A DNA stretch of 64,000 bases from Salipiger profundus (GTDB lineage Bacteria; Pseudomonadota; Alphaproteobacteria; Rhodobacterales; Rhodobacteraceae): assembly GCF_001969385.1 (NCBI RefSeq), contig NZ_CP014796.1, positions 372,001-436,000 of the forward strand, read 5' to 3'. A program made the translations under genes and the position numbers. Shown here in pieces: positions 1 to 8,546 of this stretch. The notes below the pieces were generated by a model. It saw only the letters and a list, made by a program, of their open reading frames with translations. It was not told the DNA's origin and searched no databases. How positions within the stretch are numbered: position 1 is the first letter of the stretch; the number at the start of each line of letters is the position of its first letter.

Positions 1-2
1 AC

Positions 3-599
3 GGCTCGGTCACGAGCGCTGCGCGCGACCATGCGCTCGAAGAGAACCGCTTTGCCGGGCTCGACGCGCCGGTCCTGTCCCTCGTGGGCGGCAAGTGGAC
101 CACCTTCCGCGCCTTCGGGGAAGAAACAGCGGACCGCGCCCTTGCACTGCTCGGACGGGACAGGAAGGTCTCGACGGCCAGCCGGCGCTACCCGGGGGCC
201 GCACCCTGCTCTGCGGACGACCTCGCCCGCGAAACCGGCGTCGCGCCGGTGCTGGCAGAACGACTTGTGACCCGATACGGCGCCCTGGCGCGCGCGCTGG
301 CACCATTGTGCACCGGGGCCGGCGCCATGCCGCTGACCGGCGCCTCTCTGTATTGTCGCGGCGAGATCGTCTGGGCCATTCGTGAACGCGGCGCGCAGCG
401 GATCGAGGACATCGTCCTGCGACGGAGCCGCCTGACCTTCGGACAGGGGCTGCGCGACGACACGCTCGCAGATCTGGCCGGGATCCTTCAGGCCGAAACC
501 GGTCGTCCGCACGCGGACATCGCCGCCGAGGTGGAAGCGGTCCGCGCGGATCCCCGGCTGATGGGTATGCGCACCCGGTCCGGGGAGGACGCGGCATGA
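3..599 (+). CDS. GlpD-like FAD-dependent polyol-phosphate dehydrogenase, C-terminal part
   Basis: The open frame enters from the left edge, so the start and the FAD-binding N-terminus are missing; about 198 residues remain. The stretch SLVGGKWTTFR near the beginning is the typical late motif of the glycerol-3-phosphate dehydrogenase (GlpD/GlpA) family, and the rest matches the helical C-terminal cap that follows it. The family oxidises glycerol-3-phosphate or a related polyol phosphate at the membrane and passes electrons to quinone; EryB of erythritol catabolism belongs here. The stop overlaps the start of the FGGY kinase by ATGA, so the two are probably translated together. The neighbours suggest a polyol phosphate rather than housekeeping glycerol-3-phosphate as substrate; this is inference. 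Confidence 0.85.
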   Translation, partial: GSVTSAARDHALEENRFAGLDAPVLSLVGGKWTTFRAFGEETADRALALLGRDRKVSTASRRYPGAAPCSADDLARETGVAPVLAERLVTRYGALARALAPLCTGAGAMPLTGASLYCRGEIVWAIRERGAQRIEDIVLRRSRLTFGQGLRDDTLADLAGILQAETGRPHADIAAEVEAVRADPRLMGMRTRSGEDAA

Positions 600-2110
600 G
601 CGGGGATCTCATCATCGCCATCGACGCCGGCGGCACAGCGGTCAAGGTCGTCGCCTTCGACCTGCAGGGCAATGCCTTCGCCTCGGAAACCGCGGATGTC
701 GAGACGGTGCACCACGCCGACGGGCGGGTCGAGCGTGATGTCGCTGGCTTCTGGCAGGGCACGGTCTCGGCGCTGCGCCGGATCGTGGCGGATTGTGCCG
801 GGCACCGGATCGCGGGCATCGGCTGCACCGGCTTCGGCAACGGCATCTTCCTCGTGGACGAGAACGGCCACGGCACGCGCCCCGGCATCGTTTCGGTGGA
901 CCACCGTGCACAGCCGCTGGTGGACGAGCTCGAAACCGAGGGCACCGCGCCGGCCATCGCGGGCATCACCGGGAACCGAATCTGGGGCGGACAGACCCTC
1001 ATGCAGGTGGCGCAGCTTGCGCGCACCGAGCCCGAGGTCATGGCGCGCACCCGCTGGGCACTGGCCTGCAAGGACCTGATCCGCCTGCGGCTGACCGGCG
1101 AGGCCCTGACCGACCCGACCGAGGCCAGCGGCGGCGGAATGATGGACATTGCGCGCGGCGGCTATGCCACCGAGGCGTTCGAACGGATCGGCCTTGCCCC
1201 GCATGGCCACCGCCTGCCCCGGATCGTCGCGAGCGACAGCATCGCCGGCCGCGTCTCGGCCGCCGCCGCCGCAGAGACCGGCCTGCCCGAAGGCACGCCC
1301 GTCGCGGGCTCGATGATGGACGTGGCCGCCTGCTCCCTCGGGGCCGGGGCCGTGGATGCGCCGGTGCTCACCATGATCGCCGGGACCTGGTCGATCAACA
1401 GCCTCGAGAGCGGCCCGCCCACCGGCGAAGGCGTTCCGATCCTCAACATGCACTACCGTGGTGCCGGGAAGCGACTGATTGCCGAGGGCAGCCCCTGCTC
1501 GGCGGCCAACCTCGGCTGGTTCCTCGACACTGCCATGGGAAAGCGTGTCACGGTCGACGAGGCCAATGCGCTGGTCGCCGCAAGCCCCGCTGCGACCCGG
1601 CGCTGCCAGTTCCTGCCCTATGTCTTCGGCCCCGAGCCCCGGCGCGGCGGCTTCGTCGACATGGGCGCGACGGACGACCTGGGCTCGATGCTGAGAGCGA
1701 TCTACGAGGGCGTGGCCTTTCAGTCCCGTCGCCACGCCGAGCACGCCGTGGCGCTGACCGGGCGTCCCTTTCCGCCGACGATCCGACTGGCCGGAGGCGC
1801 GGCGAAGTCGCCGGTCTGGGGACAGGTCTTCGCCGATATATGCCAACGGCCCGTGGAGGCCGTGCGCGCCCCGGAGGTGGGGGCCCTCGGCGCGGCGATC
1901 TGCGCGGCGGTGGCCTGCGGCGCCTATGCCGATCTCGGCGAGGCGAGCCGCGCCATGACCGGTGTTGCGCGCTGCCATACGCCGGACCCCGCGCTTGCCG
2001 GGTTTTACGACGACAGGTTCCGCAGTTTCTGCCGGCTCGACGAAGGGGTGGCCGCGCTGCTGGAGGAGGCGGCCCGACACGGCCGCGAGGAGAAGACCGA
2101 AACCGCATAG
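596..2110 (+). CDS. FGGY-family carbohydrate (polyol) kinase
   Basis: 504 residues, the normal length for FGGY kinases. The N-terminal ATPase motif DAGGTAVKVVAFD (residues about 10-22) and the C-terminal signature LAGGAAKSPVWGQ (about 398-410) mark the two actin-like lobes. The family phosphorylates sugars or sugar alcohols with ATP in the cytoplasm. The gene starts within the stop of the GlpD-like gene (ATGA overlap) and is followed after 12 bases, with a GGAGG ribosome site, by the ABC binding protein. A kinase next to a GlpD-like dehydrogenase and a SorC regulator resembles eryA/eryB/eryD of erythritol use; xylulose-type or other polyol kinases are alternatives. The family call is firm, the substrate is not known. 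Confidence 0.9.
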   Translation: MSGDLIIAIDAGGTAVKVVAFDLQGNAFASETADVETVHHADGRVERDVAGFWQGTVSALRRIVADCAGHRIAGIGCTGFGNGIFLVDENGHGTRPGIVSVDHRAQPLVDELETEGTAPAIAGITGNRIWGGQTLMQVAQLARTEPEVMARTRWALACKDLIRLRLTGEALTDPTEASGGGMMDIARGGYATEAFERIGLAPHGHRLPRIVASDSIAGRVSAAAAAETGLPEGTPVAGSMMDVAACSLGAGAVDAPVLTMIAGTWSINSLESGPPTGEGVPILNMHYRGAGKRLIAEGSPCSAANLGWFLDTAMGKRVTVDEANALVAASPAATRRCQFLPYVFGPEPRRGGFVDMGATDDLGSMLRAIYEGVAFQSRRHAEHAVALTGRPFPPTIRLAGGAAKSPVWGQVFADICQRPVEAVRAPEVGALGAAICAAVACGAYADLGEASRAMTGVARCHTPDPALAGFYDDRFRSFCRLDEGVAALLEEAARHGREEKTETA

Positions 2111-2122
2111 GGAGGAAGACCA

Positions 2123-3403
2123 ATGCATCGCAAGACTTTGCTGCTGGGCACGGCGCTCTGCGCGCTGGCCGCACAGGCCCAGGCGCAGGACGAGATGGCC
2201 TGCAAGGGCGAGGTGCCGACGCTCAACGTCATCGGCCAGGGCATGCCCGCCGTCACCGCGCTGGACGACAAGCTCTCGGAGTTCAACGAGAAGTGGGACA
2301 CCGAGGTGCGCATCACCATGCTGGGCGAGAACGAGCGGCGCGCCAAGGCGCGGCTCGACGCCTCGACCGGGGCCGGCGCCTACCAGGTGCTCTACATCGA
2401 CGAGGCCAACCTTGCCGAATATGTCTCGGCCGGCTGGGTCTACCCGCTCGGCGAGGTGGTTCCCGAAAGCTATGACATCGGCGATTTCCGGACCGACCTG
2501 AGCAACGTCGCGACGGTCGACGGCGTGCAGTATTTCGCGCCCTTCGTGGGCGGTGGCGACGTCATGATGTATCGCACCGACCTGCTCGAAGAGGCCGGCA
2601 TCGAACCGCCCGCCACGCTCGACGAGATGGTCGCGGCGATCAAGACGCTCGACGAGGCCGACAACGGTGCACATGGCTGGTCGGCGCGCGGCCAGCGTGG
2701 CTCGGGCATGAACGTCTGGCGCTGGACGCCCTTCTTCCGCGCGATGGGCGGCGAATGGCTCGACGACGGCGGCATGCCGGCGTTCAACGGCGAGGCAGGC
2801 GTCGAGGCGACCGAGCTCTACACCGAGCTCATGGACTACGCCCCGCCGGGCATCGCGACCTTCAACTGGTCGGACTCGGTCGAGGCATTCAGGGGCGGTC
2901 AGGTCGCCATCCTGATCGAGTCCGACGTCTTCGGTCCGTGGATGGAAGACCCCGAGAAATCCTCGATCGTGGGCAAGGTCGGCTACGCACCGCCGCCCGA
3001 TCCGCTGCCGTCCGCCGGCTGGGCACATGGCTGGGCGGTCTCGAAAGTCGGCGCCTCGGATGACTGCACGAAGACCGTCGCAGGCGATTTCGTCGGCTGG
3101 GCGACCTCGAAGGAGATGGAACAACGGCGGCTCGAAGCGGGCATCGCCTCGGACGTCGGTCGCACCTCGACGCTGCAGAGCGACGCTTTCAAGGAGCTCG
3201 TGCCGCAGGACTACATCGACGCGCTGCTCGAGACCGGCCCGAAGACCGACCTGCTGATCATGACCAGCCCGGTCTGGCCCGAGATCGGCGACACGCTCGG
3301 CCTGACGCTCGAGGAGATCTTCTCCGGCACGCGGGACGACGTTCAGGCGGCCTTGGACGAAGCTGCCTTCTTCGCCGAAGACAGCCTGATGCGGCTGAAG
3401 TAA
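2123..3403 (+). CDS. ABC sugar/polyol transporter, periplasmic substrate-binding protein
   Basis: 426 residues with an N-terminal signal peptide (MHRKTLLLGT followed by a hydrophobic core and a likely AQAQA cleavage near residue 22). The body has the layout of CUT1-type (MalE/UgpB-like) solute-binding proteins, including a YQVLYIDEA segment and Trp-rich ligand-cleft stretches such as NVWRWTPFF. It would bind the sugar or polyol in the periplasm and hand it to the two permeases encoded downstream. A strong GGAGG precedes the start. A long hairpin follows the stop, which probably sets its expression above that of the permeases, as is common for binding proteins. Confidence 0.92.
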   Translation: MHRKTLLLGTALCALAAQAQAQDEMACKGEVPTLNVIGQGMPAVTALDDKLSEFNEKWDTEVRITMLGENERRAKARLDASTGAGAYQVLYIDEANLAEYVSAGWVYPLGEVVPESYDIGDFRTDLSNVATVDGVQYFAPFVGGGDVMMYRTDLLEEAGIEPPATLDEMVAAIKTLDEADNGAHGWSARGQRGSGMNVWRWTPFFRAMGGEWLDDGGMPAFNGEAGVEATELYTELMDYAPPGIATFNWSDSVEAFRGGQVAILIESDVFGPWMEDPEKSSIVGKVGYAPPPDPLPSAGWAHGWAVSKVGASDDCTKTVAGDFVGWATSKEMEQRRLEAGIASDVGRTSTLQSDAFKELVPQDYIDALLETGPKTDLLIMTSPVWPEIGDTLGLTLEEIFSGTRDDVQAALDEAAFFAEDSLMRLK

Positions 3404-3415
3404 CGCCGCTCTGCC

Positions 3416-3451
3416 GGCCCGGTGCGCCGTTGCTCCCCTGCGCACCGGGCC
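3416..3451 (+). promoter_or_regulatory. Intercistronic hairpin between binding-protein and permease genes
   Basis: Perfect 12-bp inverted repeat, GGCCCGGTGCGC (3416-3427) and GCGCACCGGGCC (3440-3451), with a 12-nt loop. No T-run follows, so it is not a classic terminator. Its place between binding-protein and permease genes matches the REP-like hairpin in malE-malF, where it protects the upstream mRNA and lowers downstream expression. That function is inferred here. Confidence 0.7.
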
Positions 3452-3473
3452 CCATTCCCAAGAAGGATAGGAC

Positions 3474-4346
3474 ATGACCCGGAAACGGTTCGTCACCCTG
3501 ACGCTGGTGCCGGCGATCGGGCTCCTGGCTACGCTGGCGCTCGTCTCGATTGCCGGCGCGGTCTGGTTCGCCGTCATGAACCGCACCCTGCGCTCGCCCG
3601 ACTACGACTTCGTCGGCGCCTACAATTTCCTGCGCCTGCTGCGCGACCGGCGCTTCTTCAACGCGCTCGAGATCTCCGCCATCTGGGAGGCGGTGACCGT
3701 CGCGGGCACGCTCGCGCTTGCGGTCTTCCTTGCCGTGCTGATCTTCGAGACCGTCAAGAAGCCGCTCTACCGCAACCTGATCTGCTTCGCGTTCCTCGTA
3801 CCGGTGCTGCTGCCGCGCGTCGCCGCGGCCTTTATCTGGCGGTTTCTCTACTCGCCGTCTCTCGGGGTGCTCAACTACCTCTGCGGCCTCGTGGGGATCG
3901 GGCCGGTCGAGTTCCTCGCCGATCCCTCGCTCGCACTCATCTCGGTGGCGGCGGTCGACATCTGGCAATGGGGGCTGTTCTTCACCGTGATCCTGCTGAA
4001 GCTGCTCGAGACCCTGCCCCGCGACCCCATCGAGGCGGCGATGCTCGACAACGCGCGCACCTGGGAGATCCATGCCTTCGTGACGCTGCCGATGCTCAAG
4101 GGACCGCTGATCAGCCTCGCGCTCGTCAAGGCGGTGGAGAGCCTGCGCTCGTTCGACCTCATCTTCGTGATGACCGGCGGCGGTCCGGGCACGGCGACGG
4201 AGACGCTCGATCTCTACGCCTACCAGATGGGGATCAACATGGGCGGCCGGATTTCCTATGCCTCGGCGATGTCGCTGCTGCTGCTGGTCGTCACCACCGT
4301 CGCCTTCACCATCATCTGGAAAGCGGGGAAGAAATGGGCAAGCTGA
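3474..4346 (+). CDS. ABC sugar/polyol transporter permease (MalF-like)
   Basis: 290 residues, hydrophobic, about six membrane segments, beginning with a long N-terminal helix (TLVPAIGLLATLAL). The EAA loop that docks to the ATPase is visible as DPIEAAMLDNARTWE (about residues 184-198) followed by the family's TLPMLKG. The ribosome site AAGGA precedes the ATG at 3474. Its 3' end overlaps the start of the second permease by 13 bases, which indicates coupled translation of the heterodimer. It forms the inner-membrane channel of the CUT1 importer together with the next gene. Confidence 0.92.
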   Translation: MTRKRFVTLTLVPAIGLLATLALVSIAGAVWFAVMNRTLRSPDYDFVGAYNFLRLLRDRRFFNALEISAIWEAVTVAGTLALAVFLAVLIFETVKKPLYRNLICFAFLVPVLLPRVAAAFIWRFLYSPSLGVLNYLCGLVGIGPVEFLADPSLALISVAAVDIWQWGLFFTVILLKLLETLPRDPIEAAMLDNARTWEIHAFVTLPMLKGPLISLALVKAVESLRSFDLIFVMTGGGPGTATETLDLYAYQMGINMGGRISYASAMSLLLLVVTTVAFTIIWKAGKKWAS

Positions 4347-5149
4347 TTTCCGCGACACTCACCCGAGCGGTGCTGGCGGTGCTGATCGTCGTCGCGCTGG
4401 GACCGATCCTCTGGACCGTGCTCGGCGCCTTCAAGGAACTGCGCGACATCGTCACCCCGGTGCCGAAGCTGTTCTTCGAGCCGACCCTCGAAAACTTCGC
4501 CACGATCCTGCGCAATCCCACGATCCGCGACGGGCTGCTCAACTCGGTCATCGTCGTCTCGGCCGCCGTGCTGGTCGGCGCGGTGCTGGGCATACCCGCG
4601 GCGCATACCCTGGCACGCCACGCCCGCAAGTGGGGCGACGACGTGCAGTTCTTCGTGCTGTCGCTGCGCTTCATGCCGCCGGTTGCCATCGCGATCCCCT
4701 TCATCGTGATCTACCTCGACCTCGGCATCTACGACACCCTCTTCGGACTGGTGCTGGTCTACCTGATCGTCACCGTCTCTACGGTGATCTGGCTCGCCGT
4801 TCCGGCCTTCGAACGCGTGCCCCGCGACATCGAGGAAGCCGCTGCCATGGAGGGCTGCGGCCCCGCCGAGATCTTCTGGCGCTTCTCGCTTCCGGTGGCC
4901 GCCCCGTCGCTCTTCGGCGCGCTGGTCTTCACCTTCGTGCTGGTCTGGAACGAGCTGCTGCTGGCGCTCACCCTCGCGGCGCAGAACGCCACGCTTCCGG
5001 TCGTCGCGGCCTCGATCACCTCGCTTGGCAAGGAGGTGCCCTGGGGCGTCATCAATGCCGCGACGGTGCTCCTGGTGCTGCCGCCGCTCGTCTTCATCGG
5101 CCTGCTCATGGGCCTTCTCAACACCATGGTCCGCAGCGGCCCGAAATAG
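4334..5149 (+). CDS. ABC sugar/polyol transporter permease (MalG-like)
   Basis: 271 residues starting MGKLISATLT. The second CUT1 permease: hydrophobic with about six membrane segments and the EAA loop DIEEAAAMEGCGPAE followed by FWRFSLPVAAPS. The start ATG lies 13 bases inside the preceding permease gene in another frame, the usual arrangement for MalF/MalG-type pairs. The ATPase gene starts nine bases after its stop. It should form the other half of the membrane channel. Confidence 0.92.
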   Translation: MGKLISATLTRAVLAVLIVVALGPILWTVLGAFKELRDIVTPVPKLFFEPTLENFATILRNPTIRDGLLNSVIVVSAAVLVGAVLGIPAAHTLARHARKWGDDVQFFVLSLRFMPPVAIAIPFIVIYLDLGIYDTLFGLVLVYLIVTVSTVIWLAVPAFERVPRDIEEAAAMEGCGPAEIFWRFSLPVAAPSLFGALVFTFVLVWNELLLALTLAAQNATLPVVAASITSLGKEVPWGVINAATVLLVLPPLVFIGLLMGLLNTMVRSGPK

Positions 5150-5158
5150 GACACTCCC

Positions 5159-6244
5159 ATGGCCAACATTTCCTGCAACGACATCGTCAAATCCTACGGT
5201 GGCCACCCGGTCATCGAGGGGCTCGACCTCGACATTCCCGACCACGAGTTCGTGGTGTTCCTCGGCCCCTCGGGCTGCGGCAAATCCACCATGCTGCGCA
5301 TGATCGCGGGGCTCGAAGAGGTCACCGGCGGACGCATCGCCATCGGCGGGACCGACGTCACCGACCTGCCCCCGGGCGAGCGCGGCGTCGCCATGGTGTT
5401 CCAGAGCTACGCGCTCTACCCGCACATGAGCGTTGCCGACAACATCACCTTCGGCCTGCGCCGGCAGGGTGCCAGCCGCTCCGAGATCGCGCCGCGCCTC
5501 ACGCAGGTGGCCGAGCTTCTGGGGCTCGAGAAGTTTCTCGACCGCAAGCCCAAGAACCTCTCGGGCGGGCAGCAGCAGCGCGTCGCGATGGCGCGCGCGA
5601 TGATCAAGACACCCCAGGTGTTCCTCTTCGACGAGCCGCTGTCGAACCTCGACGCAAAGCTGCGCGAGAAGCTCCGGACCGAGATCCGCAAGATCCACAT
5701 GCAGCTCAAGACCACGACGATCTTCGTCACCCACGACCAGCTCGAAGCGATGACCATCGCCGACCGCATCGTGCTGATGCGCGACGGGCGGATCGAGCAG
5801 ATGGGCACCCCCGACGAGATCTACGAACGGCCCGCGACGCGCTTCGTGGCAGATTTCATCGGCACGCCTGCCATGAACTTCGTCTCCGCCGAAATCGCTG
5901 CCGGCGACCGGCTCGTCGCGCATGGCGAGGGCATGACGCTGGAGCTTTCTCGCGACGTCTTTCCGGATCTCGCGCCCGGGCAGCGGGTCGAGCTGGGCCT
6001 GCGCCCCGCACGCATGGACCTTTGCGCGCCGGACGCCAGGAACGTCATCTCCGGCAGCGTGGTGCTGGTCGAGAACATGGGCGCAGAGGGCCAGGTCATC
6101 ACCGAGGTCGCGGGTCGGGAGGTCTCCTTTGTCACCCAGTCCTTCCGCGACCTGTCGCCGGGCGATCCTGTGACGTTCGCGATCTCGCCCGACCATATCC
6201 ACGTCTTCGACCCGTCCACCGGCCGCAGCCTTCGCAGGAACTGA
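5159..6244 (+). CDS. ABC transporter ATP-binding protein (MalK/UgpC-like)
   Basis: 361 residues, full length for the MalK/UgpC group. Walker A GPSGCGKST (about 38-46), the Q-loop FQSYALYPH, the signature LSGGQQQRVAMARA, Walker B VFLFDEPLSNLD and the switch histidine in VTHDQLEA are all present. The C-terminal third is the regulatory OB-fold (TOBE) domain typical of CUT1 ATPases. It sits in the cytoplasm and powers the importer encoded by the three genes before it. All catalytic motifs look intact. Confidence 0.95.
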   Translation: MANISCNDIVKSYGGHPVIEGLDLDIPDHEFVVFLGPSGCGKSTMLRMIAGLEEVTGGRIAIGGTDVTDLPPGERGVAMVFQSYALYPHMSVADNITFGLRRQGASRSEIAPRLTQVAELLGLEKFLDRKPKNLSGGQQQRVAMARAMIKTPQVFLFDEPLSNLDAKLREKLRTEIRKIHMQLKTTTIFVTHDQLEAMTIADRIVLMRDGRIEQMGTPDEIYERPATRFVADFIGTPAMNFVSAEIAAGDRLVAHGEGMTLELSRDVFPDLAPGQRVELGLRPARMDLCAPDARNVISGSVVLVENMGAEGQVITEVAGREVSFVTQSFRDLSPGDPVTFAISPDHIHVFDPSTGRSLRRN

Positions 6245-6248
6245 TTTC

Positions 6249-7259
6249 ATGACCAAGACCAACCGCTTCGCCGACAAGATCGCCCGGATGCGCGCCGGCG
6301 CCTATAAACCCGGCGACTACATGATCGCCGATGCCAAGGATGCCGACGTCACAGGCGGTATCAACAGCACCGGACCGCGCCGCGATGCCCGGGGCCGGAT
6401 CACCGGTGCACGCACAAGGCCGGAGTTTCTCGAACAGATCCGCAAGGTGATCGACCAGGACGTGGTCGACATCATGCTGACCTCGGCGGGCAATCTCGAC
6501 GCGCTGAACGAGGCGGGCGCCTTCGAACGCAGCGCCGTCCAGCCCGCCTTTCGCGGCAACGAGACCACCTGCGTCTGGGGCAATATCCGCGGCGGGCGCT
6601 ACGGAGACGCACCATCCCGCCCCTATCGCGGAGCCGACCTCGCCTTTGCGCCGGGCGATCTCTGCCTCTACTCGCTGACCTTCAACAACGACGCCGAGGC
6701 CGACGCACGGATGCTCGAAGCCTATGCCGCCTTCCGAGGTGAAGCACGCGACGCCGGCGTGCGGCACTTTCTCGAGGTCTTCAATCCGAACCTGCCGGAC
6801 GCGGTCGATCCCGACACGCTTGGCGCCTATGTCACCGACTGCATCATCCGCCTTCAGGCGAGCATGACCCGGGCCGAGCGACCCGAGTTCCTCAAGGTCG
6901 CCTACAACGGCCCCGACGCCATGCAGCAGCTCGCCGCGCACGACCCCTCGATGGTGGTGGGGGTCCTCGGCGGTGCCGGCGCCACCCACCGCGACACCTT
7001 CGAGCTCATCGCACAGTCCGAGCGACACGGCGCGCGGCTGGCGCTCTTCGGACGCAAGATCAACCAGGCCGAGGACCAGTGCCGGCTGATCTCGTGGATG
7101 CGCCGCGTGGCGGACCTCGACGTCGGCCCCGAGGAAGCGGTGCGCGGCTACCACGCCGATCTCGAGCGCGACGGGCTGCGCCCGGACCGCACGCTTGAAG
7201 AGGACCTGCGGATCACCAGCGAGGTGCTGCGCTTTGACGCCGCCCCGGTCCCGGTCTAG
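6249..7259 (+). CDS. Predicted TIM-barrel (DeoC/aldolase-like) enzyme of the polyol operon
   Basis: 336 residues, no signal peptide, no membrane segment. The frame begins four bases after the ATPase gene and belongs to the operon. The sequence alternates short hydrophobic strands and helices (VVDIMLTSAG, DLCLYSLTFNND, VRHFLEVFNPN, FLKVAYNGPDA, SMVVGVLGGAGA), which reads as a beta/alpha barrel; the lysine in FLKVAYNG would be in the position of a Schiff-base lysine of a class I aldolase, but this is only suggestive. In an ery-like pathway it would act after the kinase and dehydrogenase, for instance cleaving or isomerising a ketose phosphate. The exact family was not recognised with certainty and the reaction is unknown. 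Confidence 0.7.
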   Translation: MTKTNRFADKIARMRAGAYKPGDYMIADAKDADVTGGINSTGPRRDARGRITGARTRPEFLEQIRKVIDQDVVDIMLTSAGNLDALNEAGAFERSAVQPAFRGNETTCVWGNIRGGRYGDAPSRPYRGADLAFAPGDLCLYSLTFNNDAEADARMLEAYAAFRGEARDAGVRHFLEVFNPNLPDAVDPDTLGAYVTDCIIRLQASMTRAERPEFLKVAYNGPDAMQQLAAHDPSMVVGVLGGAGATHRDTFELIAQSERHGARLALFGRKINQAEDQCRLISWMRRVADLDVGPEEAVRGYHADLERDGLRPDRTLEEDLRITSEVLRFDAAPVPV

Positions 7260-7297
7260 TGTGCGCCGCTCCACGACCCAGCACGACGAGGCCCAAG

Positions 7298-8245
7298 ATG
7301 GTGCGTTCGAACCACCCTTCCGACCGGATCGTCGCCGAGGTCGCATGGCTCTACTACATCAAGGGGCTGAACCAGGCCGAGATCGCCAAGCGGCTCGGAC
7401 TGTCGCGCCCGACGGTGGTGACCTACCTGCGCCTCGCCCGGGAACGCCAGATCGTGGGCGTGAAGATCCAGGGCGCGCACTTTCGCATCAACGCCCTCGC
7501 CGACGGCCTGCGCGAGCGCTTCGGTCTCGAGACAGCCTTTGTCGTGGCCGAAGAGGACAGCCAGGCCGAGACCGCGCAGCAGGTCTGCGAAGCGGCGGCC
7601 CAGTTCCTGCCAGACTTCGTCCAGCCGGGTGACACGCTGGGCGTCAGCTGGGGTCAGACGGTGTCCATCGTGTCCGACCGGGTGCCATGGTGGCCGGTCG
7701 ATGGGCTCGTCGTGCGCCAGCTCATCGGGTCGATCGCAAACCCGCTGCTGCCGACCTGCGAGAGCTGCACCACCGAGATCGCCCGGCGCCTTTCGGCCCA
7801 GTGCATCAACCTGAACGCTCCCGCCGTCTGCTCCGAGGCAGGGCTTGCCGACCGGCTGCGCGCCGAGCCGATCATCGCCGAGCAGCTCGACCGGCTGCGC
7901 GACTGCAACAAGGCGATCTATTCGCTGAGCCCCTGCACCTTCGACACCCACGTGGTGCAGTTCAATCTCGCCACCGAACAGGACATCTCGGACTACGTGG
8001 CCATGGGCGCCGTCGGCATCATCGCCGGACGCTTCATCGACCGCGACGGGGCCCCCGTGCAAGGCGCGCTCGACCGCCGCATGATCGGCGCCGAGCTTGA
8101 CGTTCTGCGCGAGATGGAAGGGTTGCTGGTCGTCGCGGGGCTCGAAAAGCTCGACGCCACGCGTGCGGCCCTGAACGGTGACTACGTCTCGCACGTCGTG
8201 CTGGACGCCACCCTCGCGGAAGCGCTGCTCGGGGACGCCACCTGA
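7298..8245 (+). CDS. SorC-family sugar-responsive transcriptional regulator
   Basis: 315 residues from the ATG at 7298; an in-frame GTG at 7259 adds 13 poorly conserved residues and overlaps the previous stop, so the ATG is preferred. The N-terminal helix-turn-helix is seen in LNQAEIAKRLGLSR followed by TVVTYLRLA, and the C-terminal 250 residues form the sugar-phosphate-binding SorC domain (GDTLGVSWGQTV is its typical glycine-rich segment). Length and place match EryD, the SorC repressor of erythritol genes. It likely controls this operon in response to a phosphorylated intermediate. Confidence 0.88.
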   Translation: MVRSNHPSDRIVAEVAWLYYIKGLNQAEIAKRLGLSRPTVVTYLRLARERQIVGVKIQGAHFRINALADGLRERFGLETAFVVAEEDSQAETAQQVCEAAAQFLPDFVQPGDTLGVSWGQTVSIVSDRVPWWPVDGLVVRQLIGSIANPLLPTCESCTTEIARRLSAQCINLNAPAVCSEAGLADRLRAEPIIAEQLDRLRDCNKAIYSLSPCTFDTHVVQFNLATEQDISDYVAMGAVGIIAGRFIDRDGAPVQGALDRRMIGAELDVLREMEGLLVVAGLEKLDATRAALNGDYVSHVVLDATLAEALLGDAT

Positions 8246-8546
8246 GCGCAACAGGGCCGCTTGACCCGACCTTGACTGGCTCGAATCCAAGGCTCCGCGC
8301 CCCCGAACTGTCCCCGGCGAATTCTCCGGGATACATCTTAATTCATGGTTGGCCCGCCTCGCGTCACACCTTCCGCTGGTCGCGTCGAACAAGGAGCTGG
8401 AGCTGGCGCCGGCGCAACGGATCCTGTCGTGCCGATCCGCAGGTGACCCCAGCCCGAAGGCCCGGAGGTTGCATTCCGAAGCCGTTCCGCGAGATACCGC
8501 GGGCCAGATCCCTGCCACGGACTCGCATCGACAATCGAAGGCCACC
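8246..8546. other. Intergenic stretch, no gene seen
   Basis: About 300 bases between the regulator and the next gene. An open frame runs in from 8349 in phase with the next gene, but the family alignment begins only at 8547. A 5-bp inverted repeat CCCGG/CCGGG (8313-8330) without a T-run is the only structure seen. The promoter of the following gene should lie here. Confidence 0.5.

Noticed and set aside
488..3586. Very long minus-strand open frame of 1032 codons
   Set aside because: It is antisense to three clear genes (FGGY kinase, binding protein and the GlpD end); its translation is Arg/Gly/His-rich without any family motif, as expected from high GC.
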